DNA of 64,000 nucleotides, taken from NCBI RefSeq assembly GCF_947179165.1, contig NC_077242.1, positions 48,245,097-48,309,096 on the forward strand. The letters are read 5' to 3'. The position numbers and the translations under genes were made by a program. Below the pieces are notes generated by a model. The model had not been told where the DNA came from. It ran no database searches and worked only from the letters and a program-made list of their open reading frames with translations. Numbering within the stretch: the first letter of the stretch is position 1; each line of letters starts with the position of its first letter. Shown here piece by piece: positions 37,640-49,870 of this stretch. The DNA comes from Solanum dulcamara (taxonomy: Eukaryota; Streptophyta; Magnoliopsida; Solanales; Solanaceae).

Positions 37640-38665
37640 GTGAAAATTGGGTTTGGCTAGTTGGAAGTAGGTCTGATGGAAGTATGAAGAGTAGGGAAGC
37701 CATATGAAACCGCAATCTGGAATAACTGTGTGGGCAATGGAAAGAGAATCTCATTTTGGAAAGATAACTGGTCAGGGAAAGAGCCTTTGAAGACGATCCG
37801 TCCTGAAATTTTCACTATAGCAATAGAAGGCCGCTATTAATAAGGTTTGGTCTGTCCAAGGGTGGAATCTCACTTATAGGAGATTCTTGAATATGATTGG
37901 CAAATCACTAGAATTGTAGCCTTCTACAACACAATCACCCCATTCGTAGGGGTCACTCAGAATGAATAGGTGGTTTAGTGGTTAAGACACAACTCAGGCA
38001 GATTCTCTGTCAAAACCTTCTATCAGGTTGCTTAATGAGACAATATTATGATGAATTTTGGCTTTGAAAGCATATTTGGAAAATAAAGATCTCCTGTAAC
38101 ATGACATGTTTTGTTTGTCTAGGAGCTAGAAAGGCCTGCTTAACACATGATAGCTTGATATATAGGAGGTGTACAACTCTGCACTAGATGTCACTTATGT
38201 GGAAGATAGCCAGAAACTAATAGTCACTTATTTTTACATTGTTCAGTGACTGTACAAGTTTGGAATATATTTCTAGCATTAGCAGGGGATACATTGGGTC
38301 ATACCAAATAACACTAATGATATCTTGGCATGCTGGAACAAAGGGAGGAAACCCTCTACTAAGTAGAATACCTGTGATTTGATTCATGTATGCATATGGA
38401 GGACTGTATGGAAAGGAAGGAACTCAAGGTGCTTTGAAGATAGGGAAAGCTCATTCCAGAAGATAAAATGTATTGTCTGCTGTTGTTCTTTTTTTGGTGC
38501 AAACAGGAATGGACAGAAGATTCAGAAGCCATTTAGATGTTCTAGGATCTTTGTAAGAAAATAGAAATTTCAGATGTATATTTTGGTACATTCCCCTGTA
38601 ATTATGGCCAGCACAGCTTTTTGTTCTTTTGAATATAAAAAAGTGTTACCATCTCTTAAAAAATA
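37640..38665 (+). mobile_element. L1-type LINE, 3' fragment
   Basis: Translates in pieces as the region behind the RT of plant L1 elements: GNGKRISFWKDNWSGK at about 37733, then a zf-RVT-like block at about 38090-38160 (CNMTCFVCLGARKACLTHDS). It ends near an A-rich tail (AATATAAAAAAGTG at 38630 and TTAAAAAATAA at 38656). ORF 38379-38564 is part of it. Many stops. The 5' part is missing, as usual for L1. Positions 37290-37640, left of it, hold no recognisable gene. Confidence 0.65.
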
Positions 38666-38832
38666 ACTGTGTTGCCTTGCCATTTTTTCTGTGGTTAGTT
38701 GAAGTACGGTCTATGGATTCTATTTCTCACTACATGCAAGTGAATATGCTACTTCTGAGAATTTAAATGAATTTCTGAAGGTCAGTATTCTTGTCATTTA
38801 TATATATACTAGTATATATATATATATAGAAG

Positions 38833-40022
38833 TTCATGTTTCGCACCGACGACAGTAGAGAAAGTAGCAGCAGAACTACTTCTTCTTCTTTCTTCTTCTT
38901 TTTTCTTTCTTTTTGCTTGTTTTCCGACGAATACCTCCATATATGTTCAGATTTGGCCTAGATCTATTGATTTTTGGCGTCGTCCCGCGGTTTTCCATTT
39001 TCTAGTATGAACAGTATTTCCGGTGTGAACAGTGTTTCTGGCGTGAATCAGGTTCTTTTCAATTGGAGTTGGTACCTCCGGCTTACCTATATTTTTGTTC
39101 ATACACTTATCGTTGCATTTTGTTAACTTTAGATTTTTGAATAATTTATCAATTCCTATGTATTTTGTGGCTTTAGATAGTGATGGTAGACTAGGGTCAT
39201 ATTCTCATTCAGGGACGGGGTCGGGGACGAGGGTAAGGAGGGATAAGTGGGTTAAAGGAGCGTCTAGACTGAGAGTTGGTTCTTGGAACATTGGAACGTT
39301 AACGGGTAAATCCATAGAGCTAGTCAAGATTCTAAAGGAGAGAAAGATTAATATAGCTTGTGTCCAAGAGACCAAATGGGTAGGTTCTAAAGCTAGGGAG
39401 GTAGACGGGTATAAGCTTTGGTTCTCAAGTAGATCAAAATAAAGGAATGGGGTAGGCATTTTAGTAGACAGTGATCTAAGAGATCAGGTGGTGGAGGTTA
39501 GGAGAGTCAACGATAGGATGATGTCAATTAAGGTGGTCGTTGAAGGGAGCACGTTCAACATTATTAGTGTTTATACGCCACAAACGGGCTTAAGAGATGA
39601 GGATAAGAGACGTTTTTTGGAGGATTTGGATGATTTAGTGGGAGGTATACCACCTATTGAGAAGCTTTTCGTGGGAGGGGATTTTAATGGGCACATCGGG
39701 TCTATTTCGGGAGGGTATGATGATGTGCATGGAGGCTTTGGCTACGGGGTCAGAAATGGAGGAGGCCTTTCACTTTTGTTATTTGTTATTTGTATTTATT
39801 TATTTGTATTTATTTGTTATCTATTCGTTATTTGTTTGTTATTTTTCTCATAAAGATTTTAATTTCCTATTCTTATCTAACATTTTTTTATGCGTTTATG
39901 CTTTTACTGAGCCGAGGGTCTCCAGGAAATAGCCATCCTACCTTAGTAGGAGTAAGGTCTGCGTACATTCTACCCTCTCCAGACCCCATATTGTGGGATT
40001 TCACTGAGTTGTTGTTGTTGTT
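38833..40022 (+). mobile_element. RTE-type LINE, copy 1, internally deleted
   Basis: The 5' leader starts near 38833 (GAAGTTCATG then a CTT-rich tract). The apurinic endonuclease domain is readable from 39095 to 39775 (ORFs 39095-39442 and 39488-39853; SWNIGTLTGKSIEL, CVQETKWVGSKAREVDGYKL, FVGGDFNGHIG). After CACTTTTG at 39775 the sequence jumps to the 3' end seen at 45140-45388 (TTATTTGTTATTTG), losing the rest of the endonuclease and all RT. It ends in the 3' signature GTCTGCGTACATTCTACCC...GGGATTTCACTG plus TTG repeats at 40009-40022. A stop also occurs at 39440. Some RTE partners share this tail with Solanaceae TS-type SINEs. Confidence 0.85.
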
Positions 40023-43000
40023 GTATTTTATTCTATGACTGTTCTTCACCGGAGTTGTGAGCTTTTTCGGAGCCTCATCTTCGCAAGCACACTTTCTCCG
40101 ACACTCCTCTCAACCATCACACAACCACCGTCGTCATTACTGTTGCCATTGACATTGTCGTTGCCGCAATGGCACGTAAACATCGCAGAACTCCAAAGAA
40201 AAATACAAGGGAAAAGAGCAGATCAGCCAACAAGCAGATCCGCCGATGACGCTTTGAGTCTCGTCCCAGATCTGCTGAGAAGGCTCTACTATTGCTTCTT
40301 CTCTTCCCTTCTTCTTCGTCTTCTTCTTTAGTGTTGTTTTGAAGGTATAACTGACCTCCAGGTTGACTGCACGACTACATCATCAAGGATAAAACTTCAA
40401 TTAATTCCTGAGGCTTGAAGATTTCAAGACAAACTATTGATATACTGTTGGGCTCTAGCTTGCTGGGTTTGTGTTAAGAACCGACAGGCTATCGCCGGAT
40501 TCTGTTTGCTACTGCTTGGCTGGAGACATAGCTGGCCAGATCGGTCCACACCGAGGAACTCATTTTCGACGGCAATCAGGTTCATTCCTACTAGAATTGG
40601 TACCTCCAATTTCTGTATCTTTTATCCTTTTCATATCTATTCTTTGTTCATACACTTGTAGTTATATTTTGCTGACTTTAGACCTTTGAATAATCTATTT
40701 GAATAATTTATTAGTCCACACATATTTTTGTGGCTTTGGGTAGTGATGGTAGACTAGGGTCATGTTCTCGCTCGGGGATGGGGAAGGGAAGGGGGACATG
40801 GTCGAGGGTAAGGAGGGGTAAGTGGGTCAAAGGAGCATCTAAACTGAGAGTAGGTTCTTGGAATATTGGGACATTAACGGAAAAATCCATAGAGCTAGTT
40901 AAAATTCTAAAGAAGAGAAAGATTAATATAGCTTGTGTTCAAGAGACCAAATGGGTAGGCTCTAAAGCTAAGAAAGTAGACGGGTATAAGCTTTGGTTCT
41001 CTAGTAGATCGAAGTATAGGAATAGGGTAGGCATTCTAGTGGACAGTAATTTAAGGGACCAAGTGGTGGAGGTTAGGAGGGTCATTGATAGGATGATGTC
41101 AATTAAGGTGGTCATTGAAGGGATCACGTTGAACATTATTAGCGCTTATGCACCGTAAGCGGGCTTAAGCGAGGAGGATAAGAGGCGCTTTTAGGAGGAT
41201 TTGGATGAGTTAGTGGGAGGCATACCTCCTACTTAGAAGCTTTTCGTAGGAGGGGATTTCAATGGGCACATTGGGTCTATTTCAAGAGGGTATGAAGATG
41301 TGCATGGAGGCTTTGGCTTTGGGGATAGAAATGGAGGAGGAGTTTCACTTTTGGATTTCGCAAGAGCTTTTGGATTGGTGATAGCCAATTCGAGTTTTTC
41401 AAAGAAGGAGGACTACTTGGTAACCTTCCGTAGTTTGATGACTAAGACTCAGATAGATTATCTACTCCTTAGGAAGGATGATAAAGGTCTGTACAAAGAC
41501 TGTAAGGTCATCCCAATCGACAACCTGACATAAGCTCTTGGTGATGGATTTAGGGATCAAGATGATGAGGAAGAGGAGGGTAGGGGATGACCGATCAGAT
41601 GGGGGAGTTTGACCACGACTAGTGCCCTGGAGATAGGAGAGAAATTGAAGGATATAAGCGCCTGGGATAGTAGCGGGGATGTGAACAGTATGTGGGATAG
41701 GATGGCTAGTTGTATTAGGGTTGTAGCAAGGGAAGTGTTGGGAGTATCGACAGGTAGTCGTAGTCGACATCGAGGGGACTAGTGGTGGAATGGAGAAGTG
41801 CAAGGGAAGGTGGAAGCAAAGAACATGGCGTATGCGAAGTTGATAGAAAGCAAGGATGAGGTGGAGAAGTGGACAAATGGGAAACTTTATAAGATAGCGA
41901 GGAAGGAGGCGAAGTCGGCGGTTTCGACGGCAAAAATGACAGCTTTTGAACGCTTTTACGCTGAACTAGAAGAGAAAGGCGGGGATAGGAAATAGTTCAG
42001 GCTAGTCAGGGCAAGGGAGAGAAGGGCACGTAATGTGGATCAAGTGAAGTGCATTAAGAACGAGCATGGCAAAGTATTGGTAGACGAGACCCACATTAAA
42101 CAGAGATGACAATCCTACTTCCATAAACTCTTGAATGAAGAAGGGGACAAAGAGATTGTGTTGGGAGATTTGGAACATACAGGGAGGCGTCACAATTTTG
42201 GGAGTTGCGAGAGTATTAAGGTTAAGGAGGTTAAGGGTGTTGTTCGTAGGATGCACTGGGGAAGAGCGACCGGACCTGATGAGGTTCTTGTGGAATTTTG
42301 GAAGAGCGTGAGCTCGGTAGGTTTGGAGTGGATGACTAGGCTATTTAATATCATTCTTAAGATGGTAATGATGCCCGAAGAATGGAGGTCGAGCGTAATG
42401 ATCCCCCTATACAAGAACAAGGGGGATATCTAGAGTTGCGATAACTATAGAGGTATTAAGCTTCTAAGTCATACTATGAAAGTGTGGGAAAGAGTGTTGG
42501 AGATGAGGGTGAGGAGAGGAGTGTCTATTTCAGAGAACCAGTTTGGATTCATGCCGGGACGCTCAACTACATAAGCCATCCATCTTATGAGGAGACTGGT
42601 GGAGCAGTATAGGGAGAGGAAGAGGGATTTGCATATGGTATTCATTGACCTAGAAAAGGCGTACAATAAAGTTCCACGAGAGATACTATGGAGATGTCTG
42701 GAGACTAAAGATGTACCAGTGGCGTACATTAGGGTGATCAAGGACATGTATGAGGTGCCAAAACCAGGGTAAGGACAGTCGGAGGTGACTTAGAGCACTT
42801 CCCAGTGGTGATGGGGTTACATCAAGGATCAGCTCTTAGTCCATTTTTATTTTCCTTGGTGATGGATGGATTGACGTGAAAAATTCAAGGTGAGGTTCCA
42901 TGGTGTATGCTTTTCGCAGACGACATAGTCTTGATCGATGAGACTCATAGTGGAGTTAACGCTAAGTTGGAGGATTGGAGACAGACCTTGGAGTATAAAG

Positions 43001-43995
43001 GGTTCAAGCTGAGTAGGACCAAGACAGGGTACTTAGAGTGCAAGTTCAGTGAGACACCTCAAGAGGTTGGAACTGAAGTTAGGCTTGGTGACCAGGCCAT
43101 CCTAAAAAAAAGTAGTTTCAAGTACCTTGGTTCTATTATGCAAAACAGCGGGGAGATTGACGACGATGTCACACATCTTATTGGGGCAGGGTGGATGAAA
43201 TGGAGGATCACTTCCGGTGTGCTATGTGACAAGAAGGTACCACCACAACTTAAGGGCAAGTTCTACAAAGTGGTGGTTAGATCGGTTATGTTATATGGGG
43301 CGGAGTGTTGGCCAGTTAAGGTATCTGACGTTCAAAAGATGAAAGTTGCTGAAATGAGAATGCTGAGATGGATGTGTGGTCATACCAGGAGTGATAAGAT
43401 TAGAAATGAGGCTATTCGGGTCAAGGTAGGAGTGGCCTCGAAGATAAGATGCGGGAAATGCGACTGAGATGGTTTAGGCACGTGAAGAAGAGACACACAG
43501 ATGCCCCGTGCGGAGGTGTGAGAAGTTGGCCATGGATGATTTCAGAAGAGGTAGGGGTAGGCCGAAGAAATATTGGGGAGAGATGATTAGATAGGATATG
43601 GCGCTGTTACAACTTACCGAAGACATGACCTTAGATAGGAGGGTGTGGAGGACCCACATTAGGGTAGAAGGCTAGTTCATAGTCTAGTTATTCTTTACTT
43701 TTTAGTAGGATTATTAGCGCACTATAATTCCTTGTGGTCTGATTTCTTTTATAATCTATTATTTTCTATACTTTGATTGCTCTCTTGCTCTCTTCTATTC
43801 TATTTTATCTGAGTTGCTTGTGTTATTTGCTTAGCTTTGAACTTCTTATCCTTATCTGACTTCGCTTATGATTTTTTTTCTAAGCCGAGGGTCTTTCGAA
43901 AACAGCCGTCCTACCTTGATAGGAGTCAAGTCTGCGTACACTTTACCCTCCCCAGACTCAGTGTGGGATTTCACTGGGTTGTTGTTGTTTGTGTG
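40023..43995 (+). mobile_element. RTE-type LINE, copy 2, near full length
   Basis: Follows copy 1 head to tail. Leader 40023-40732, protein region 40733-43466, 3' region ending with the signature GTCTGCGTACACTTTACCC and (TTG)n at 43979-43995. Length about 4 kb, near the usual size for plant RTE LINEs. The DNA following (GTATTACTAATACATG) looks like MITE arm. A clear TSD could not be assigned. Confidence 0.8.
40733..43466 (+). pseudogene. Endonuclease-reverse transcriptase of RTE LINE copy 2, broken
   Basis: Endonuclease (ORFs 40730-41158 and 41300-41533): SWNIGTLTEKSIELVKIL, CVQETKWVGSK, GDFNGHIGS near 41255. RT follows with the expected blocks: WGRATGPDEVLVEFWK (42259), CDNYRGIKLL (42437), GFMPGRST (42546), [14 protein letters not shown] (42642), HQGSALSPFLF (42819) and the catalytic box LFADDIVLI (42910). 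A C-terminal part with [11 protein letters not shown] at about 43357 is the typical RTE end. Nuclear enzyme for target-primed reverse transcription. Stops at 41156, 41191, 41236, 41531, 42430 and 42770 and a frameshift near 42770-42900 mean it cannot be made whole. The catalytic FADD itself is intact. Confidence 0.85.
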
Positions 43996-44365
43996 TATTA
44001 CTAATACATGAACATTCATAGTATTAGCAATGCATGGGGTTCTAATGCATGTATTAGCATATGATGAAAGACTTAATTACCTCCTCAAAACCTTCTTTTT
44101 TTTACATTTTTTTCTTTTATTTATGAAGGATATTTTGTAAATAAATATTTTTACAACAAATTATGCAATACATGTTATTTTTAATACACTAAATCAAATA
44201 ATGTATAAGAAATAATCTTTATAATTAATACAAGCATTACTTATTAGCTCTATTTAGTATTATTGTTATATAGTCAACCAACATCCCTTAGTGGTATTTA
44301 AATTTAAATTTTCATATTAAACCTAATTAAGTAGTGGAGTTATTTTTTTAAAGCCTAATTGAATA

Positions 44366-44374
44366 GTATAAAAC
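44366..44374 (+). promoter_or_regulatory. TATA box candidate of the ADA2-like copy
   Basis: GTATAAAAC lies 121 bases before the ATG at 44495, in the short unique-looking stretch (44291-44494) between the MITE end and exon 1. The position fits a transcription start near 44400 and a ~95-base 5' leader. Judged by position and consensus only. Confidence 0.35.
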
Positions 44375-44494
44375 GGCTTAGTACTTTATTCCTCAAATCT
44401 AGGAAGCAGCACTTTGTCTTTGCGGCAGCCGAAGAGTTGTGAGACACTCTAAAGAACGAATTCTAGAGTGGTTCAGAGCTCCAATTCAGAAAAC

Positions 44495-44547
44495 ATGGGT
44501 CATTCTCCGGCTGTTCATCAATCCACCGATGATGATCCAACCCAGAG
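44495..44547 (+). pseudogene. ADA2: ADA2-like exon 1
   Basis: Codes MGHSPAVHQSTDDDPTQ plus two bases of the next codon, and ends at the donor GTCAGT (44548). The start agrees with the M-G-x-S-x...DDP-T-Q-R beginning of plant ADA2 proteins. It is too short for an ORF search. The exon itself has no break. Intron 1 (44548-50834, about 6.3 kb) is swollen by an RTE tail, an L1 and a SolS SINE. Confidence 0.8.
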
Positions 44548-44897
44548 GTCAGTTAAGCTATTCGATGTTTACTCCATCTCATCAACAATTATTTTAGCCT
44601 GATTTTATAGTTTTTACTTGGTTCGTGATCTTTTCATTGTTTTGAAGTGTTTGGGTTCTAGACATAAATATAATTTTTGTTGTTGTTAATTTAGAGTTGA
44701 AAACACTGATGGGGTTGCTTTAATTAGTTGAAATGATAGTTAAATTCAGCAGTTGAGGATGCAGGATTTGTAAAGAAAAAAAAGGGAGTGTGGGAGCAAG
44801 CCATATGCAAAAAAGTTATAAAAGGAGTATGAATTAAGGGGAAGCATAATTATTTAGGTATTTCAGTTTTTTTTGTGTGATATTGAACATGGTACTA

Positions 44898-45388
44898 GAC
44901 AGGACATGGCACAGTTACAGCTTACGGAGGACATGACCTTAGATAGGAGGGTGTGGAGGACCCACATTAGGGTAGAATGCTAGTTCATAGTCTCGTTGTT
45001 CTTCTCTATTCATAGGCGTATAGTGCATTACGATCTCTTGCGCTGTGAATTCTGATTTCTGTTATTTATGTTATTATTTATTACTTTCTATGCTTTGATT
45101 ACTCTATTGAACCTGTGACGCTATCATTATTTATTTAATCGTTATTTGTTATTTGTATTTATTTATTTGTATTTATTTGTTATCTATTCGTTATTTGTTT
45201 GTTGTTTTTCTCAAAAAGTTTTTAATTTCCTATTCTTATCTAACATTTTTTTTTATGCATTTATGCTTTTACTGAGCCGAGGGTCTCCAGGAAACAGCCG
45301 TCCTACCTTGGTAGGAGTAAGGTCTGCGTACATTCTACCCTCCCCAGACCCCATGTAGTGGGATTTCACTGGGTTGTTGTTGTTGTTG
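44898..45388 (+). mobile_element. RTE LINE 3' end with perfect 17-base TSD
   Basis: A 5'-truncated copy. Its first bases (ACATGGCAC...GAGGACATGACC, 44903-44940) match 43597-43630 of copy 2, and the rest is the 3' UTR with the GTCTGCGTACATTCTACCC signature and TTG tail. TSD TATTGAACATGGTACTA at 44881-44897 and 45389-45405 is perfect, so insertion into intron 1 of the ADA2-like copy is fairly recent. The ORF 45146-45358 is untranslated-region sequence. Confidence 0.95.
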
Positions 45389-45479
45389 TATTGAACATGG
45401 TACTACTTATCTGTAGAGTCAAGTTATAACCTTAGAAACCAACGACATTATTTATGGTAAGAGTATAATTGAGCAACCT

Positions 45480-48400
45480 AAGTGAAGCACATTGATGCAG
45501 CGGAAAAACGAAGGAAGAAAGTGAATCTTGTTAGATTACACAACAAGAGAAGAGTTTATGTCATGCAACAAGAAAAGGATGCTCCCAGACACATTTCCCA
45601 AGACCTTTCTCCCTCCTACTTTCTACGATTGTTGAACACAGTTTTTGGTGAATCCTTGATCGGAATAGAACCTCATGGACTGGATCAGTCATATCCTCAA
45701 AGAGGCTTCTAAAGACACGAGGAATATTTTCAGGAGATAGAAAACTAAAGATTCGAGCACAGAATATTTCAATACTAGAAAACTGAATGCTCAAGGCAAA
45801 TATATAAGCATTTTGGCATTAAATGGAGATGGGAGATTAACATTAATTATTCCTCAAGTAACCATTAATGTAGGGTGGCTGGACATTGTATTTAAGAAAT
45901 GTGAGCTTTACTCAATGAACCTCTCACCTGGATAAAACAGAACCACCCAGACTAATGGAAGCCAGTTACCCCTATGCCAAAGTAGTCAAAGAGAGTAAAT
46001 GGCAATCAAAAGCCTCTGAGAGGCTGATGTTAGTAGCAGAGCAGGGATTATTAACATTGCTGACACTCACAAAGCTAAGGATGATGGTTTACTCAGGAGA
46101 TGTATAGTTGGAATTGAAAGACCAACTTTGGCAGCTGTAAGAAGGTGGACCACAACAAATTCGAAGACAATGTTTTGAGTTAACATCTTCGAGATGCTAG
46201 GAAACTCGCTTCTTTTTGAGTTTCGTAACAGACATATGGCAGAAAAGATACTTCAGAAAAACTTGTCCTTGAAGAACTCCAGATTGTATCTGGAATGGTG
46301 GAGTCGGTAGCGGGTTGCAACCACAACTCTTTCAAACCTATAGAAACTTGGATTCGAGCTTTGGGGCTTCCCCTTCACCTCTGGTCACAAAGAGTCTTTC
46401 ACGAAATTGGTGATCTGTGAGGAGGGGGGATAGCCACTGAGGAAGAAACAAAGCTTAAAAGCCATATGTTGGGCCATGATTTGCATCACTGGTGATAGTC
46501 AAACTGTTCCCAAAGAGGTAGTAATCATAGGAGATGAAGTGGAGAACTAAATTTCGATATGGGTAGAGAGAAAACCTAGCTTTGAGGAAAAGTCAGAGCT
46601 TAGGGAACTCGTTGGAGAGGTTGCAGGCATCAAGAATTTTGAACAGGCTAATACTTGATGAGTAAGCCAATGTTATGCTATGGAAGATGTAAACCCCCAC
46701 CCCCACCCCCCTTAAATTTAAGGAGTCAAAAGGGGAAGCATGTGATGTGTCCTTGTCTCACAACTGGAATTTCTCATTGGGGGGAGACACGTGACTTCCA
46801 CATGTAGGGTTTTAATGAACTGATTTCGAAAGTAGACCCAAGTTTAGAGTCCAAGCCTGTCGAAAAAAGACTTGGTAGGACTGACTCTGCTGGGCAACTT
46901 ATTTTTAACGACTTTCAAGGAGTGTCCAAGGTAGAATTAAAAATGGAGACCTTCTTTGAAGTTCTAGAACTCAATATATCATAGGAATTTGACTCACTGC
47001 ATGTAATACACCACTCAAAACAATGGGAATTTTTGATGTAACTGAGGGGGACTTAATTTCCTTGTCAAGTTGGGAGAAGCCAATTGAAGAACCTAGTACC
47101 AGTATCCAAGGAGGAACAATGGGGGAATTCAGTGCATCACTCATATGGAGAGGGAGCAGTTCAACTAACAACCATTACAAAAGCATATATTGGGAGGTAG
47201 AGGAGGAAATACCTCTGCGTAGCGAAGATCAAACTTCCTCGCTTGAAAAAGAAATTGGAGGCTATTGTTTGGATTCATCATAACATGATCAAAATAAACA
47301 AATTATTAGGTGCAGATTTAAGTGGGTATTAGGAGGAGGCTTTGGAACTTGTGTTAGAAATTGATAGCTCCAGCAAGCCAGGATTATGGAAACACAATTT
47401 GAATGCAAAAAAACTAGATTTAAAGTTGCTCAAGAATTAAAGGTTTAGTTACCTTTGATCTTAAATTGAAAAGCGATGGAAAGATGCCAAGGGGGAGAAA
47501 CATGATTTTTATTGATCAATCAATTTCAAGTTAGTTTCATGGAGTGTAAGGGGCTTGAATGGGAGGGAGAAAAGAAGCACAGTTGTGAGTTTGGAAAAAG
47601 TTGAAAGGTTGACACATTATGCTTCCATGAAACAAAACTCTAAGGAGATATTAAACTCTTGATCCAACAAATTTGGGGTGGGAGTTGGGTGGAACATGCT
47701 TGTTTGGAAGCTAGTGGTACTAGAAAGGGCATTGTGATGTTACGAGGTAATAGGGTATGAAAGGGGGAAATTCTTGAAACTGAGCTTACACTCTAACTTG
47801 TAAATTTGAGGCTCAGCTATAGGATTTTTCATGTCATATAACAGGAGTCTATGCACCAAATTGTGACATTGAGAGGAGAAATGTGTGGGAGGAAATCTAT
47901 ACTGTCAAGGGTCTTATGGATGGTCCTTGGGTTGTTTGCGAAGATTTCAATGTCACTAGATTCTCCTCAAAAAAGAGAAATTGTAAAAGAAGATCTAGAG
48001 AGATGGCATAATTTTTCGTCTTTATCGAATATATGTATCTAATTGATCTTCAACTGGAATGTGGTCCTTATACCTGGTTTAAAGGGGGTAATCTGCATTC
48101 AAAATTGATAGGATTCTTATCTATGAAGAATGGGACGACATGTTCAGTGACATCAAACAAAGTCTCCAACAGAGATTGATTTCTGTCTCTTTTCCAATTG
48201 CTCCTCTATGTGGATCATAGGAGCAAAACAAATCTTATTTCAAGTTCGAGAACTGGTGGTTTGGTATAGATGGGTTCACTAACAGAGTCAAGGGTAGGTG
48301 AAATTCTTTTGTTTTCACAGGAAAACTAGATTACATACTCGCTTGTAAATTAAAAGATCTCAAGGTAAAACCTAAGGAGTTTAATAAAAGCTACCAAAGA

Positions 48401-49870
48401 AACTTGAAGGCCCAAAAGAACAATTTGCTTGGTCAGATAACATATATGGATTCAGTTTTGGCGAACATGATTGACAGAGGAAGAAATAACAAAGAAAGCT
48501 TCTCTTCTAATGGATTATAACGAAGTCATCAAGAACAAAGAGATCTCACAGAGACAGAGGTCCAGGGCCATTTGGTTAAAGGATGGCAATAGAAACACAG
48601 AGTTTTTTTCATAAGATGGCCAATGTTCATAAAAGATACAACAACATTGATCAACTTATGATCAAGGTGATCTTATCGAGAATCCAACAAGGATCAAAGA
48701 GGAAATTATTGAGTTTTACCAAAATTGTACACTGAAACAGAGAACTAGAGACCTTCCTGTAGTTTTTGTACTTATCCCATCATAACTAAAGAGGAAAGGG
48801 ATAAGATGCAAGAAAAATTTCATGAACAAGAGGATTTGAGATGTCTGAAGGTGTGAGTGCAGACAAAGCTGGTCAGATGGTTTTACAATGGGATTTTTAA
48901 TCAAGTATTGGAGACTCTGAAGTATGATATTATGGAAGCTTTTCATAATTTCCACAACATCGGAATCTTTTTTTGATGAATGGTACTGTTCCACAACATG
49001 GAAATCTTTGAGAGAAGCTTTCATGCAATTTTCATTGCCTTAATTCAAAAGAAGAAAGGTGCCAATGAATTGAGAGATTTCAGGCCCATCAGTTTGGTAG
49101 GTAGTGTTTATAAGTTGTTTACCTACTATATATTTGGGAATGCCATTGGGATCTAAATCAAAGTCAAAGGTGAACTGGAACAGTGTTATAGAAAAATGTG
49201 AAAAGAAATTGACTAGATGGAAGTCACAATACATGTCTTTGGGTGGTAGACTCACTCTTAACTTAGTGTTAGATGCACTTCCAACATACATGATGCCATT
49301 GTTCCCAATATTAGTAGGGGTTATCAACAAACTTGAAACAATTAGAATTTCATTTTTGTGGCAAGAAAACAAGAAAAAGAGAGGTTTTCACTTGGTTAAG
49401 TGGTACCTTAATCACTGGCAAAAAGCAAGGAGGACTCGGTATTAGAAATCTGAATTTCAGATGAAAGTTATTAAAATGAAGTGTCTATGGAGATTTACTG
49501 AAGAAAATCAACATCTATGGGGAAGTGTCATTAATTCGAAGTATGTGAGGAAGACCAATGGAGGACCAAAGAAGTAAACACACCTTATAGAGTTAGCATG
49601 TGGAGATTCATACGGGCTCTATTGCCTGAATTGAAGAGCAATTCATCCACCCCAAGTTTGGTAATGTTAGGGTTTGGTGTGCTAATTTTGCCATCGTAGT
49701 AATATTAGATACTGATTATGTTAGGCGAAAAGAGATGTTGAGTTGCAAGTTTTGAAATGGAATACAAAGGAAAGCGATCTAAAAAAAGAACAGAATACGA
49801 AGGAAGAAGGTGAATTTTTTTTCTCAATCTCTGCAATGTGAGAAGTATCTTACTAAAACAACATAGGATG
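45480..49870 (+). pseudogene. L1-type LINE with ORF1 and ORF2 remnants in intron 1
   Basis: ORF1-like part from about 45480: a DUF4283/gag-like block around 46195-46440 (FEFRNRHMAEKILQKNLSLK, then LGLPLHLWS-type string GLPLHLW at about 46366). Endonuclease starts near 47530 (SWSVRGLNGREK) with worn fragments to about 48300. RT: the fragment [13 protein letters not shown] (49078) jumps directly to [17 protein letters not shown] (49128, ORF 49104-49445), so the palm with the catalytic xDD box is deleted. The post-RT region ends without a clear tail near 49770-49870. Dozens of stops. The minus ORFs at 48716 and 49040 are antisense shadows. The 5' and 3' limits are estimates. Confidence 0.75.

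Larger units (their letters stand above)
37195..44287. mobile_element. Putative Tourist-like MITE split by LINE insertions
   Basis: Left arm GGGATCGTTTGGTAGAAT (37195) and right arm ending GTCAACCAACATCCC (44287) are imperfect inverted repeats flanked by TTA on both sides (37192-37194 and 44288-44290), the 3-base TSD of PIF/Harbinger MITEs. Both arms carry AATGCAT/GTATTA motifs (37222-37250 and 43996-44060). The L1 and RTE LINE copies listed separately fill the middle. The arms are short and diverged, so this is tentative. Confidence 0.4.

Noticed and set aside
48716..49372. Minus-strand ORFs of 102 and 110 codons
   Set aside because: Antisense of the L1 reverse transcriptase region.
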